Source of the DNA: DASPKM01 sp035628135
Lineage (GTDB): Bacteria; Bacteroidota; Bacteroidia; Chitinophagales; Chitinophagaceae
Assembly: GCA_035628135.1 (NCBI GenBank)
Contig: DASPKM010000006.1
Location: forward strand, 744,001-808,000
DNA length: 64,000 nt
Reading direction: 5' to 3'
In this document: positions 31,606 through 39,230 of the stretch, piece after piece
Numbering within the stretch: position 1 is the stretch's first letter
Layout: each line of letters opens with the position of its first letter
Notes under the pieces: model-generated
Seen by the model: the letters and a program-made list of their open reading frames with translations, nothing else
Database searches by the model: none
Told to the model about the DNA's origin: nothing
Position numbers and translations under genes: made by a program

Positions 31606-32544
31606 ATGAAAAAGACCATCTTATCGTTCCTATGCATAGGGTGCACGGGCATGCTGATCGCACAGCAACCACATCCTAATACACACCAGGCGACACCAAA
31701 TACTCAAAGTATAAACAACCAGATACCGCCTGCAAAACCCGCGAATACCAACACGAATAACAATAATAATAACAACACGGTAAGCCCGGCGCCGGTAACC
31801 AACGAGAACAACACAATTGGCAATACGCCGCCGGACAATAACCACAACACAGGCATGCCGTTGAACAATAACACAACAACTGCTACCTACAGTGTAACAG
31901 TTCCAACATCCGTTGAAACCTCTTTTAAAGCAGCCTATCCAATGGCAAGTACTGTAACCTGGCGTCAATCCGGCGACTGGTACAGCGCGCGGTATAAAGA
32001 TGAGCATGGAAAACTGATGGAAGTGGCTTACCGCGAAGACGGCAAAACTTTTACAAGAGCTGCCAGTCCTTTATTGAGGACTTACGTTCCTGAAGAAGCA
32101 GTGAACAAGGCAGTTGAAATGTATGGCGCGAACATTTACGCCATCGCGCTTGTAAAAGGGTCTGAAGGTGATATGTATAATGTAACAGTTATCGAGAACG
32201 GTCAGTCCAAAACCTTGTGGATGAATGCAGACGGTAGCACGGTAATGAATCCTTACAGGACCGAAGAAGCCGAGCAATCGGCCGACGTGAACACCACTCA
32301 ACCTGCAAACACCACCGAGGCAACTGAGCCGCAGGCAGCCCCGGCTGACAATAGCAACTCACCCGAAGAAGGTACTATACATGATCATGACCAGATGATG
32401 AGAGAGGAAATGGAAGACCAGCAACCGGTAATGCAGGAAGATGAACCTGTAGAGGTTGATGAAAGCACACGTTTGAACAGGGAAGGCATCAATAATGGTA
32501 AAGGTTCCGATGATGTGATGCCGGAAGAAGAATATGTTTATTAA
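31606..32544 (+). CDS. secreted Asn-rich protein with PepSY-like (DUF2874-type) repeats
   Basis: 312 residues with signal peptide KKTILSFLCIGCTGMLIA. Residues about 22-95 are low complexity, rich in Asn, Pro and Thr with a run of six Asn. The folded part has two copies of a PepSY-like unit: SFKAAYPMASTVTWRQSGDWYSARYKDEHGKLMEVAYREDGKTF near 105-150 and VNKAVEMYGANIYAIALVKGSEGDMYNVTVIENGQSKTLWMNADGS near 166-211. The tail is acidic (MEDQQPVMQEDEPVEVDE). Exported proteins with such units are common in Bacteroidota; function is unknown. A 14-bp terminator hairpin follows. Confidence 0.75.
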   Translation: MKKTILSFLCIGCTGMLIAQQPHPNTHQATPNTQSINNQIPPAKPANTNTNNNNNNNTVSPAPVTNENNTIGNTPPDNNHNTGMPLNNNTTTATYSVTVPTSVETSFKAAYPMASTVTWRQSGDWYSARYKDEHGKLMEVAYREDGKTFTRAASPLLRTYVPEEAVNKAVEMYGANIYAIALVKGSEGDMYNVTVIENGQSKTLWMNADGSTVMNPYRTEEAEQSADVNTTQPANTTEATEPQAAPADNSNSPEEGTIHDHDQMMREEMEDQQPVMQEDEPVEVDESTRLNREGINNGKGSDDVMPEEEYVY

Positions 32545-32561
32545 AAAGTCGATGAGTCATA

Positions 32562-32605
32562 AAAACAATAGGTCATTGGGCAATATCCTGGTGACCTATT
32601 GTTTT
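32562..32605 (+). terminator. 14-bp terminator hairpin after the PepSY-like gene
   Basis: AAAACAATAGGTCA (32562-32575) pairs perfectly with TGACCTATTGTTTT (32592-32605). The T-run at the end of the right arm makes it an intrinsic terminator on the plus strand. It contains the GGTCATTG octamer of the repeat family, and two more octamers (AGTCGATG, AGTCATAA) lie just before it at 32547-32562. Confidence 0.75.
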
Positions 32606-32647
32606 ATAACCTGATGACCGGACTGCCCGGTATCTTAATTTTACTGA

Positions 32648-33202
32648 ATGGATCCGACACTTCAACAGGTACGTGATTTTGCGGATGCGGCGCATGGTGA
32701 ACAAATGAGAAAATACAGCGATGACCGGTACATTGTTCATCCCGAACGCGTAATGCAACTGTGCAGCAAGATTACCAATGATGCTGCTGTGCTATCTGCC
32801 GCGTTATTGCACGACGTATTGGAAGACACCGAAGTAACAGCGCAGGAATTAGATGAATTCCTGCTCACTTTATTACCGCCGGCCGATGCAGCCCGCACCG
32901 TTCAATATGTAAAAGAATTGACGGATATATACACTAAAAAAAATTACCCGCAATGGAACCGCCGAAAACGCCGCTCAAAGGAGGCTGAGCGTTTAGAAAA
33001 AGCCAGTCCGGAAGCCCAGACCATTAAGTACGCCGATATTATTGACAATTGTCCCGAAATAGCAAGGGAAGACCCTGATTTTGCAGACCGGTATATTTCA
33101 GAATGCCGCGAACTATTGCGGAAAATGACGAAAGGCAATGAACAATTGAGACTGGAAGCAATGGACGCCGTTAATCGGGCAAAAAATCCTCAAGGGCTTT
33201 GA
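32648..33202 (+). CDS. HD-domain phosphohydrolase
   Basis: 184 residues with an HD domain of the SpoT/MESH1-like type: FADAAHGEQMRKYSDDRYIVHPERVMQL near residues 11-38, LSAALLHDVLEDT near 51-63 (the HD metal-binding pair) and IKYADIIDNCPEIA near 123-136. Such proteins hydrolyse phosphorylated nucleotides, in some cases (p)ppGpp, but without the synthetase or regulatory domains the substrate is open. The last 32 bp overlap the end of the convergent membrane protein gene. Confidence 0.8.
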   Translation: MDPTLQQVRDFADAAHGEQMRKYSDDRYIVHPERVMQLCSKITNDAAVLSAALLHDVLEDTEVTAQELDEFLLTLLPPADAARTVQYVKELTDIYTKKNYPQWNRRKRRSKEAERLEKASPEAQTIKYADIIDNCPEIAREDPDFADRYISECRELLRKMTKGNEQLRLEAMDAVNRAKNPQGL

Positions 33203-33602
33203 ATGCAAGCCATTCCACCAATTTAACGAACAGGAAAGCCTGGATAATTCCTGCAATGCAAAACAGCGCGCCGTTTACCAATAATTTTCTTTCGGCGCTC
33301 GATTCATATTCTTGTTCGCTGGTAAATGGAGGCAGGCCAGCGTACCATCGCTTTACCCTGATGATTGCATAACAAATGCCTGCCAGTCCACCAAAAATGT
33401 AAAAATGATATGATCTTGCAAGAACGCTCCTCGCGACCATGTATACAATCACCGTTGCAATGCTTAGCACGCCCGTGATGCCGGCGCGCGTTTCCCTGTC
33501 GAGCCGCGGTACAAAAGATAGAATTGCGTAATAAATAATAAAGCAACCGATCAGCAACTCCGCTACTATCAGCAATATCGTGACTAGATATGCAAGGCCC
33601 AT
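33171..33602 (-). CDS. hypothetical small membrane protein
   Basis: 143 residues with four predicted membrane helices: about residues 4-30, 42-62, 66-85 and 108-130. No family recognised. The loop between helices 3 and 4 is polar (RVKRWYAGLPPFTSEQEYESSAERK). It is convergent with the HD gene and the two overlap by 32 bp at their 3' ends. Hydrophobic periodicity and normal codon use support a real gene. Confidence 0.6.
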   Translation of the reverse strand: MGLAYLVTILLIVAELLIGCFIIYYAILSFVPRLDRETRAGITGVLSIATVIVYMVARSVLARSYHFYIFGGLAGICYAIIRVKRWYAGLPPFTSEQEYESSAERKLLVNGALFCIAGIIQAFLFVKLVEWLAFKALEDFLPD

Positions 33603-33656
33603 ATTAGGTAATTTAAAAAACTTGCCGCAGTTTCACAGACTAATATACAAATTAGT

Positions 33657-34157
33657 TTGACCCGGATAGGATTGATATCGGACACGCACGGTTACCTCGA
33701 CGAACAGGTATTCAAATATTTTAAAGGCTGCCACGAGATCTGGCATGCCGGCGACTTTGGAACGATAGCGCTCGCCGAAGAGCTGGCAAACAAAAGCGGG
33801 CTGCCCCTAAAAGGCGTATACGGCAATATCGACGGGTACGATGTAAGGAGCGTGTACCCCGAAAAATTATCCTGGCAGTGCGAAGATGTGAAAATATTTA
33901 TGACGCATATCGGCGGGCATCCGGCGCGTTATGCACCAGGAATTAAACAATGGATTGTTCAACACCAGCCCAAAATATTCATCAGCGGGCATTCTCATAT
34001 TTTAAAAGTGATATACGACAAAACGCTGGAATGCCTGCACATGAATCCCGGCGCGGCGGGCAAGCAGGGCTGGCATCTTGTAAGGACCATCATCACTTTC
34101 GCCATAGATGGAAACAATATTTTGGATTGCAAAGTAATTGAGTTGGGAAAAAGATAA
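33657..34157 (+). CDS. YfcE/MJ0936-type metallophosphoesterase
   Basis: A 166-residue calcineurin-like phosphodiesterase. Metal-binding motifs: GLISDTHGYLD at residues 5-15, WHAGDFG near 30-36, GVYGNIDGYDVR near 53-64, THIGGHPARY near 85-94 and ISGHSHILK near 113-121. Such proteins cleave phosphodiesters in vitro; the physiological substrate is usually unknown. Starts with TTG. Its stop codon abuts the stop of the convergent response-regulator gene without a gap. Confidence 0.9.
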   Translation: MTRIGLISDTHGYLDEQVFKYFKGCHEIWHAGDFGTIALAEELANKSGLPLKGVYGNIDGYDVRSVYPEKLSWQCEDVKIFMTHIGGHPARYAPGIKQWIVQHQPKIFISGHSHILKVIYDKTLECLHMNPGAAGKQGWHLVRTIITFAIDGNNILDCKVIELGKR

Positions 34158-34868
34158 CTACAATAACCTGCCACTCACTTCCCGGAAGAAAACTTCCCTG
34201 TACTTATCGCTTACGGGTATCGGCTGGCCCTGGATGAACACCTGGCTTTGCTCTATTTTATCGATGTGGTCGCGGTTAACAATAAACGAATTATGCACCC
34301 TGGAAAAATTAGCAGGCAGCACATCTTCCAGCTCCTTCATTCGTTTGTAGGCTACGTGCTTTTGCTGCAGGGTATGAAAGGTTACATAGTCCTTTAATCC
34401 CTCGATGAACAGCACTTCATCCAGGTTCACCTTTACCATGCTCTTGCCTGATTTGATGTAAAACACCGGCTCTGGCTTCGAAACGGGAAAGCTGGCTTCC
34501 GCACCGCCTCTTTTATACAAATTATATGCTTTGTTGGCGGCGCGCACAAAACGGTCGAACGTAATGGGTTTGAGCAGATAATCTACCGCATTCTTTTCAT
34601 AGCTCTCTACCGCGTGTTGGGAATAAGCAGTAGTAAAAATAATTAGCTGCGAAGCAAGGCTGCCGGCAATTTCGAGGCCGCTCAATTTGGGCATGTTGAT
34701 ATCGAGGAAAACGAGGTCAACTTCGTGGCGGTGCAAAAAAGACAATGCCTCCATTGCATTATAACACTTACCGCTTAGGGTTAAAAAAGGCACCTGGGCT
34801 ATATAGCCCTCCAGCAGGTTTACGGCCAGCGGCTCATCATCCACGATCAGGCAGCGTATGGGCATCAT
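34158..34868 (-). CDS. LytTR-family response regulator
   Basis: Receiver domain followed by a LytTR DNA-binding domain. Receiver: IRCLIVDDEPLAVNLL at the start and DLVFLDINMPKLSGLEIA with phosphoacceptor Asp56; the PITFDRFVRAANKA stretch near 108 is the alpha5 region. LytTR domain about 130-236: YIKSGKSMVKVNLDEVLFIEGLKDYVTFHT and RVHNSFIVNRDHIDKI. The ATG at 34868 is preferred over one seven codons earlier because the receiver begins directly there. It overlaps the kinase gene by 32 bp, so the two form one operon. The target genes are unknown. Confidence 0.93.
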   Translation of the reverse strand: MMPIRCLIVDDEPLAVNLLEGYIAQVPFLTLSGKCYNAMEALSFLHRHEVDLVFLDINMPKLSGLEIAGSLASQLIIFTTAYSQHAVESYEKNAVDYLLKPITFDRFVRAANKAYNLYKRGGAEASFPVSKPEPVFYIKSGKSMVKVNLDEVLFIEGLKDYVTFHTLQQKHVAYKRMKELEDVLPANFSRVHNSFIVNRDHIDKIEQSQVFIQGQPIPVSDKYREVFFREVSGRLL

Positions 34869-35892
34869 AAGGTATTTGCAGTTCGGCAATAAAATGATGG
34901 TCCTGCCTGCGTGCGCTCATCTCAAAGCGGCCCGGATACAATAATTCCAGGCGCTTGCGCAGGTTGGTCAAACCAAATCCCTTCGAAATGCAGGAGCCAT
35001 TTTCTCCATGCAGGGAATTTACGACTTTATACAACAGCCTTCCGTCGCGCGCCACCAGGTTTGCTTCCAGGACGTTGTTTTGCTCAGTTTTGTCCACGCC
35101 GTGCTTGAACACGTTTTCGATAAAAGGCATCAACAGCATCGGGGGTATCTTAATATCCTTCACTTCTCCATCTACCTGTATGTCCACGTGCAGTGGATGC
35201 AGCATACGTATTTGTTCCAGTTCAAGATAGTTTTCGATGAATTCCAGTTCGGTGGATAAAGGGATCTTATCTTTTGGGGAGTCGTCGATAAAATACCGCA
35301 TCAGGTCGGACAGCTTGGCGATCATGACCGGCGCATGAGGTGAACCGCTTTGCGAAAGGGAATAGATATTGTTCAGCGTATTGAACAGGAAATGCGGTTG
35401 CACCTGGGCTTTCAGGAGGTTCAACTCTGAAGCCACCTGCCTGCTCACCAATTCCTCCTTTTGTTTCAGCAGCGCCAGGTAATTCAAGGTGACCCTCAGC
35501 AGCGCACCAAATAAAAAAGCCAGCAGCAACGTAATGCAATCAAATGAAAAATGCGCCCAGCTAAGCCCGTAAAAAGTTTTATGCAAGGGTTGCAGTATCA
35601 CATATTCCAGGTACATGCGCGTAAATACCAGCGCCGCAATAAAAACAATGGAAACAGTAAAGTATAGGAATGTCTTTCCCCGCTTAAGAAAAGAAGGTAT
35701 CAGCCAGCTGGCATTGCCATAGGCTGCCAGCAAATAAAATACGGTGGCGATGGTTCCATTGAGCAACCCAAACCAGGTATTCGTCCACTTGTGGGTGGTG
35801 TACAGCAGCAGCAACAGGTAAAACACGCTCCATAGCAGTACCTGCATGAATACCAACGTGGTCTTACCCGCCCGCAATTGAGACCAGTTCAT
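34837..35892 (-). CDS. LytS/YehU-type sensor histidine kinase
   Basis: Membrane sensor kinase: about four hydrophobic helices in residues 11-135, then the His_kinase domain with LNLLKAQVQPHFLFNTLNNIYSLS (phosphorylated His167) and an ATPase domain with IPPMLLMPFIENVFKHG near 250-266 and GFGLTNLRKRLELLYPG near 313-329. No periplasmic sensing domain of size, so the stimulus is probably sensed in the membrane. The start at 35892 (MNWSQL) follows A/T-rich DNA; an in-frame ATG at 36009 adds 39 unlikely residues. Cognate regulator is the overlapping downstream gene. Confidence 0.92.
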   Translation of the reverse strand: MNWSQLRAGKTTLVFMQVLLWSVFYLLLLLYTTHKWTNTWFGLLNGTIATVFYLLAAYGNASWLIPSFLKRGKTFLYFTVSIVFIAALVFTRMYLEYVILQPLHKTFYGLSWAHFSFDCITLLLAFLFGALLRVTLNYLALLKQKEELVSRQVASELNLLKAQVQPHFLFNTLNNIYSLSQSGSPHAPVMIAKLSDLMRYFIDDSPKDKIPLSTELEFIENYLELEQIRMLHPLHVDIQVDGEVKDIKIPPMLLMPFIENVFKHGVDKTEQNNVLEANLVARDGRLLYKVVNSLHGENGSCISKGFGLTNLRKRLELLYPGRFEMSARRQDHHFIAELQIPYDAHTLPDRG

Positions 35893-36076
35893 AATAATAA
35901 TTGCGTCGGCAATTTCGCATAAAAACGATGGCTGCAAAGCTTTCTTAGATAAATGGCGATGGTTTTTCGACCATCCGGCCTGTACCCCAACCGTCGAAAA
36001 AAAGGGCACAGGGGCCGAAAGCGTTTTTTACGTAGCTTTTTTAGTCCCTAATATTGCTTACATAAATTTTGCTTGC

Positions 36077-37192
36077 ATGCCACAATCCATCCATCGCCGG
36101 GCCTGGCTTAGGCAAAGCTCCCTGGCCATAGCAGGTTTCACATTCGCAGGAAAAATCAGTGCAAACGCACATGAGTATCGCCGTGAAAATTTTTTACCAA
36201 CGGGACCCATCAGGCTTACATCGAATGAAAATCCTTATGGCCCCTCGCCGCTTGCCAGGAAGGCAATGGCTGATGCAATTGCGCTCTCGAACCGTTATCC
36301 CTGGGACACTACCACGGTATTACGCGGGCAAATAGGAAGCCTTTACGGCCTCTCTACCGATCATGTGCTCATGGGTGCCGGCTCATCGGAGATATTAGGA
36401 TTGGTGGCCCAATACGCGGCGCTTGCAAAAGGCAATGCCATTACCGCCACACCCGCCTTCCAGATTTGGGTGCCCGCCGCGGAAAAATTAGGACTGGAAA
36501 TAATCCGCGTGCCGCTTACGCGTGATAAGAAACACGACCTGCCTGCGATGATGTCGAAGCTGAACAATAGCACGCGGCTGATGTACGTATGCAATCCGAA
36601 CAATCCTACCGGCACGGTGCTGCCTTCGGCCAACGTAAAAAATTTCGTGGAAGAAGCAAGCAGGAAATGCCTGGTGTTGCTGGATGAGGCATATATAGAA
36701 TACTGCGACCAACCAACATTGGCAGGATTGGTGGCCTCCAATAAAAACATCGTGATTGCCAAAACATTTTCAAAAATACATGGGCTGGCAGGAGCGCGCA
36801 TCGGTTATGCATTGGCCCATCCCGATACCATCCGGCAACTGGCAGCGTTGCAACCCTGGCAAAATGCGGGCGCCAGCGCGGTATCGCTGGCAGCGGCCAT
36901 TGCGTCGTTGCAGGATAAGGAATTTTTGCGCACTTCCAAGGAATCCAATAAACAGGCAGGAAACTATACTCAGCAGGCGTTACAATCGATGGGCTTCGAA
37001 TGCATTCCTTCCAATACCAACTTTTTGTACTATTCCGTGAAATCGTTCAACGGTAACTGGCCCGAATTGCTAAGAGGAAAAAACATCCTCACTGGCAGGA
37101 TCGTGGAGGAAGAAGGTAAATGGACGCGCACCACCATCGGCACCATGGAAGAAATGCAGGCGTTTGTTGCCTCGGCAAAACAACTCGTTTAA
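36077..37192 (+). CDS. PLP-dependent aminotransferase with a Tat-type signal, HisC-like
   Basis: A class I/II aminotransferase closest to histidinol-phosphate aminotransferases: RLTSNENPYGPSPLARKAM near residues 48-66, VLMGAGSSEIL near 96-106, YVCNPNNPTGTVLP near 171-184, LLDEAYIEYC near 200-209 and AKTFSKIHGLAGARIGYAL with the Schiff-base Lys233. The N-terminus HRRAWLRQSSLAIAGFTFAG has twin arginines and a hydrophobic stretch, so the enzyme is probably exported folded by Tat. The his genes at 49-56 kb do not include hisC, but an exported enzyme is unlikely to serve that pathway. Substrate unknown. Confidence 0.85.
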   Translation: MPQSIHRRAWLRQSSLAIAGFTFAGKISANAHEYRRENFLPTGPIRLTSNENPYGPSPLARKAMADAIALSNRYPWDTTTVLRGQIGSLYGLSTDHVLMGAGSSEILGLVAQYAALAKGNAITATPAFQIWVPAAEKLGLEIIRVPLTRDKKHDLPAMMSKLNNSTRLMYVCNPNNPTGTVLPSANVKNFVEEASRKCLVLLDEAYIEYCDQPTLAGLVASNKNIVIAKTFSKIHGLAGARIGYALAHPDTIRQLAALQPWQNAGASAVSLAAAIASLQDKEFLRTSKESNKQAGNYTQQALQSMGFECIPSNTNFLYYSVKSFNGNWPELLRGKNILTGRIVEEEGKWTRTTIGTMEEMQAFVASAKQLV

Positions 37193-37222
37193 AAATATCA
37201 TCCATTCAAATCAATCATCACC

Positions 37223-37636
37223 ATGAAAAAAGCAATCTCTCTTTTCGTTGCATCTTTCCTGTTAGTATCCGTAGCCATAGCTCAGCATGCTGAAGAGGCA
37301 GCCGTTCGCGAATGCCTCCAAAATTATATGAGCGGACAGGGCGACCGCGTGGAAAAAGCCTTTCATCCTTCCGCTTCCATGAAGTACATCGATGCTCAGA
37401 CCAACGAATTTAAAGATGTGCCGATCGCAGAGTTCATTGCACGGGTAAAAGCCAATACCAGCAGGCCTGACCGTAAAATAGAAATCGTATCACTTAATAT
37501 CGAAGGCACCGCCGCGCAAGCGAAGATCAAGATCGAATCAGGCAATGCTATTCTGTACGATTACATGAACCTGCTAAAGATCAACGGCGAATGGAAGATC
37601 GTAAGTAAGATATTTTCCCGGCAGATCAAGAATTGA
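37223..37636 (+). CDS. secreted NTF2-like (lumazine-binding-type) protein
   Basis: 137 residues with signal peptide KKAISLFVASFLLVSVAIA and one NTF2-like fold: EEAAVRECLQNYMSGQGDRVEKAFHPSASMKYID near residues 24-57 and AQAKIKIESGNAILYDYMNLLKINGEWKIVSKIFSRQ near 97-133. This is the pattern of the putative lumazine-binding family, exported in many Bacteroidota; activity is not known. It lies 30 bp after the aminotransferase in the same direction. Its TGA stop is the first part of a heptamer repeat array. Confidence 0.8.
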   Translation: MKKAISLFVASFLLVSVAIAQHAEEAAVRECLQNYMSGQGDRVEKAFHPSASMKYIDAQTNEFKDVPIAEFIARVKANTSRPDRKIEIVSLNIEGTAAQAKIKIESGNAILYDYMNLLKINGEWKIVSKIFSRQIKN

Positions 37637-37715
37637 TTATTGATTATTGATTATTAATTATTACAGTTTCAGATAATCAATAATCAATAATTAATAATTA
37701 ATAATCAGTAATTAA
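37633..37715. repeat. inverted arrays of heptamers between convergent genes
   Basis: Left array: TTGATTA three times then TTAATTA (37633-37660). Right array: TAATCAA twice, TAATTAA twice, TAATCAG and TAATTAA (37674-37715). The arms are complementary and give a hairpin of about 24-30 bp. The stop codons of both flanking genes (TGA at 37634-37636 and, on the minus strand, TAA at 37712-37714) lie inside the repeat. It probably terminates transcription from both sides. Confidence 0.7.
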
Positions 37716-38185
37716 CTAACCCCGGGGAACCATGGCCTCGCGATGCCTTCGCGGAAAGGCCAGGGAACTACAGCTATGATGATAATAAGCGCCACGAGGT
37801 AGTACCAGAAAGTTCGTTTGTGCTTTATGGTATCACTGACCGGCGCTTTCGATTGCCTGCGGCCAACCGTGATGAGAATAATTGCCAATAACATTCCGAC
37901 AGGATGTTCAATGGCCCAGAACCTTGGATTAGCGTTTTTCATGATCACGCCCATGCCAGCAGATTGTATTGCTTTCAATCCGAGGTCTCCTGCTATCCAT
38001 TGGTAAACGCCAATGAGAAAAGTAATGTGCGCACAGATCATCAGGAAAGTTCCGAGTTTTCTATCGCCACTGCTGAATGGCTTGTTGCCCGTCATGCCGG
38101 CAAAGCTTCTAACGATGGTAATGACCAGCAAAAGCAAAATAACCCAGCGAAGTACGTTGTGTAGGTGGAGGAGACCGTTATACAT
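37712..38185 (-). CDS. four-helix membrane protein of a cytochrome-b-like type
   Basis: 157 residues: MYNGLLHLHNVLRWVILLLLVITIVRSFAG with a His-rich start in the first helix, then helices near 47-65 (LMICAHITFLIGVYQWIA), 93-110 (HPVGMLLAIILITVG) and 126-145 (FWYYLVALIIIIAVVPW). Histidines in helices 1, 2 and 3 make haem binding thinkable, and Bacteroidota relatives are often named cytochrome B, but no haem motif is proven. It is 25 bp downstream of pfkB on the same strand. Confidence 0.65.
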   Translation of the reverse strand: MYNGLLHLHNVLRWVILLLLVITIVRSFAGMTGNKPFSSGDRKLGTFLMICAHITFLIGVYQWIAGDLGLKAIQSAGMGVIMKNANPRFWAIEHPVGMLLAIILITVGRRQSKAPVSDTIKHKRTFWYYLVALIIIIAVVPWPFREGIARPWFPGVS

Positions 38186-38210
38186 GTTGGTGTTTTTTGG
38201 TGCAGCAAAG

Positions 38211-39140
38211 CTACTTCCTTCCTGTTATCCATTGCAATAATTTCTCAGCATCGGCCTTGCGGAACAATTGCGTGCCGGGGCTCATGGTGGCTGCAGTGCC
38301 GCAGGCCACGCCCATCATCGCCATGTCGAGGTAAGATTTTCCCTGCATGAGCGACCATACCATTCCGGCCACCATGCTGTCGCCCGCACCTACGGTGCTT
38401 TTGCGCTCAACAGTTGGCGCGGGGATGTGATGGTATCCGTCGCCGTTTACCAACATGGCGCCGGATGAACTTAACGATACCACCACCACTTCGCATTTTC
38501 CTTTCTTGATGAGGTCCATGGCCGCATCGTCCACGTCATTCAATTGCAGCGATTCCACTCCTACCAATGCCGAGAGCTCCCTTAGGTTTGGCTTCAACAG
38601 GAACACGCCTGCGTCCACGGCGTGTTTCAGGGGCGCGCCGGAAGTATCCGCAATAAAGCGCGCATTCAGTTCTTTTGCGGCGACTGCAATGCGGGCAAAT
38701 GCATCTTCGGGCAGTCCTTTAGGAATGCTGCCGCTTGCAACGATATAAGAAGGTTTGTTCGATTCGAGTTGCCGTATCACTTCGTCCAGCGATGCAAGGC
38801 TTATTTCAGGGCCTTCCACTACAATGCGGTATTCCTTGCCACTGGCTTTATCCACTATCACCACGCTTTCCCTGGTCTCGCCGTCTATTGCTATGGGATG
38901 AATGTTTAGGGATAGTTCATGTAAGAGGTCCTGTAGGTAAGCGCCGTTTCTTCCTCCTGAAAAAAACAGGGCAAGTGCATCTGTTCCGAGCTCTTTCAAT
39001 GCCTTTGCAACATTGATGCCTCCGCCGCCCGGATCGATCCTGGGATTGGGACAGCGCAATTTGTGCTCGGGCGCCAGCCGCTCTACGGTATAGTTCTTAT
39101 CTATTGCAGGATTGAGGGTTATGGTGATAATGTCAGGCAT
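38211..39140 (-). CDS. pfkB: 6-phosphofructokinase II (PfkB family)
   Basis: A ribokinase-fold sugar kinase. The start (ITITLNPAIDKNYTVERLAPEHKLRC), PGGGGINVAKALKELG near residues 37-52, ASGSIPKGLPEDAF near 134-147, KPNLRELSALVG near 188-199 and the catalytic STVGAGDSMVAGMVWSL near 247-263 follow E. coli PfkB over the whole length (309 residues). It phosphorylates fructose 6-phosphate; a related 1-phosphofructokinase or tagatose kinase role is possible but the PGGGGINVA and C-terminal pattern fit Pfk-2 best. Fructose 6-phosphate from the pentose phosphate path links it loosely to xylose use. Confidence 0.88.
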   Translation of the reverse strand: MPDIITITLNPAIDKNYTVERLAPEHKLRCPNPRIDPGGGGINVAKALKELGTDALALFFSGGRNGAYLQDLLHELSLNIHPIAIDGETRESVVIVDKASGKEYRIVVEGPEISLASLDEVIRQLESNKPSYIVASGSIPKGLPEDAFARIAVAAKELNARFIADTSGAPLKHAVDAGVFLLKPNLRELSALVGVESLQLNDVDDAAMDLIKKGKCEVVVVSLSSSGAMLVNGDGYHHIPAPTVERKSTVGAGDSMVAGMVWSLMQGKSYLDMAMMGVACGTAATMSPGTQLFRKADAEKLLQWITGRK

Positions 39141-39147
39141 GAATAAA

Positions 39148-39225
39148 AGTCATTTGGTCATTGAGTCATTAGGTCATTAAGTAATTACAAGCATTGATCC
39201 GATGACCTAATGACTCGATGACTAA
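39148..39225. repeat. inverted octamer arrays between the TolB-like gene and pfkB
   Basis: Left array of five octamers (AGTCATTT, GGTCATTG, AGTCATTA, GGTCATTA, AGTAATTA; 39148-39187). Right array of three in the opposite sense (ATGACCTA, ATGACTCG, ATGACTAA; 39202-39225). 39156-39177 and 39202-39223 pair at 20 of 22 positions. It occupies the whole gap between the two minus-strand genes. Confidence 0.75.
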
Positions 39226-39230
39226 TTGCC

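Noticed and set aside
31676..31879. Cys/Tyr-rich small protein on the minus strand
   Set aside because: It is the complement of the Asn-codon repeats in the PepSY-like gene; composition is an artefact.
35893..36009. Longer start for the sensor kinase
   Set aside because: The 39 extra residues are non-hydrophobic and unlike the N-terminus of this family, and the region is a divergent promoter gap.
37633..37715. CRISPR array
   Set aside because: Units are 7-8 bp with no spacers; no cas genes are present in the window.
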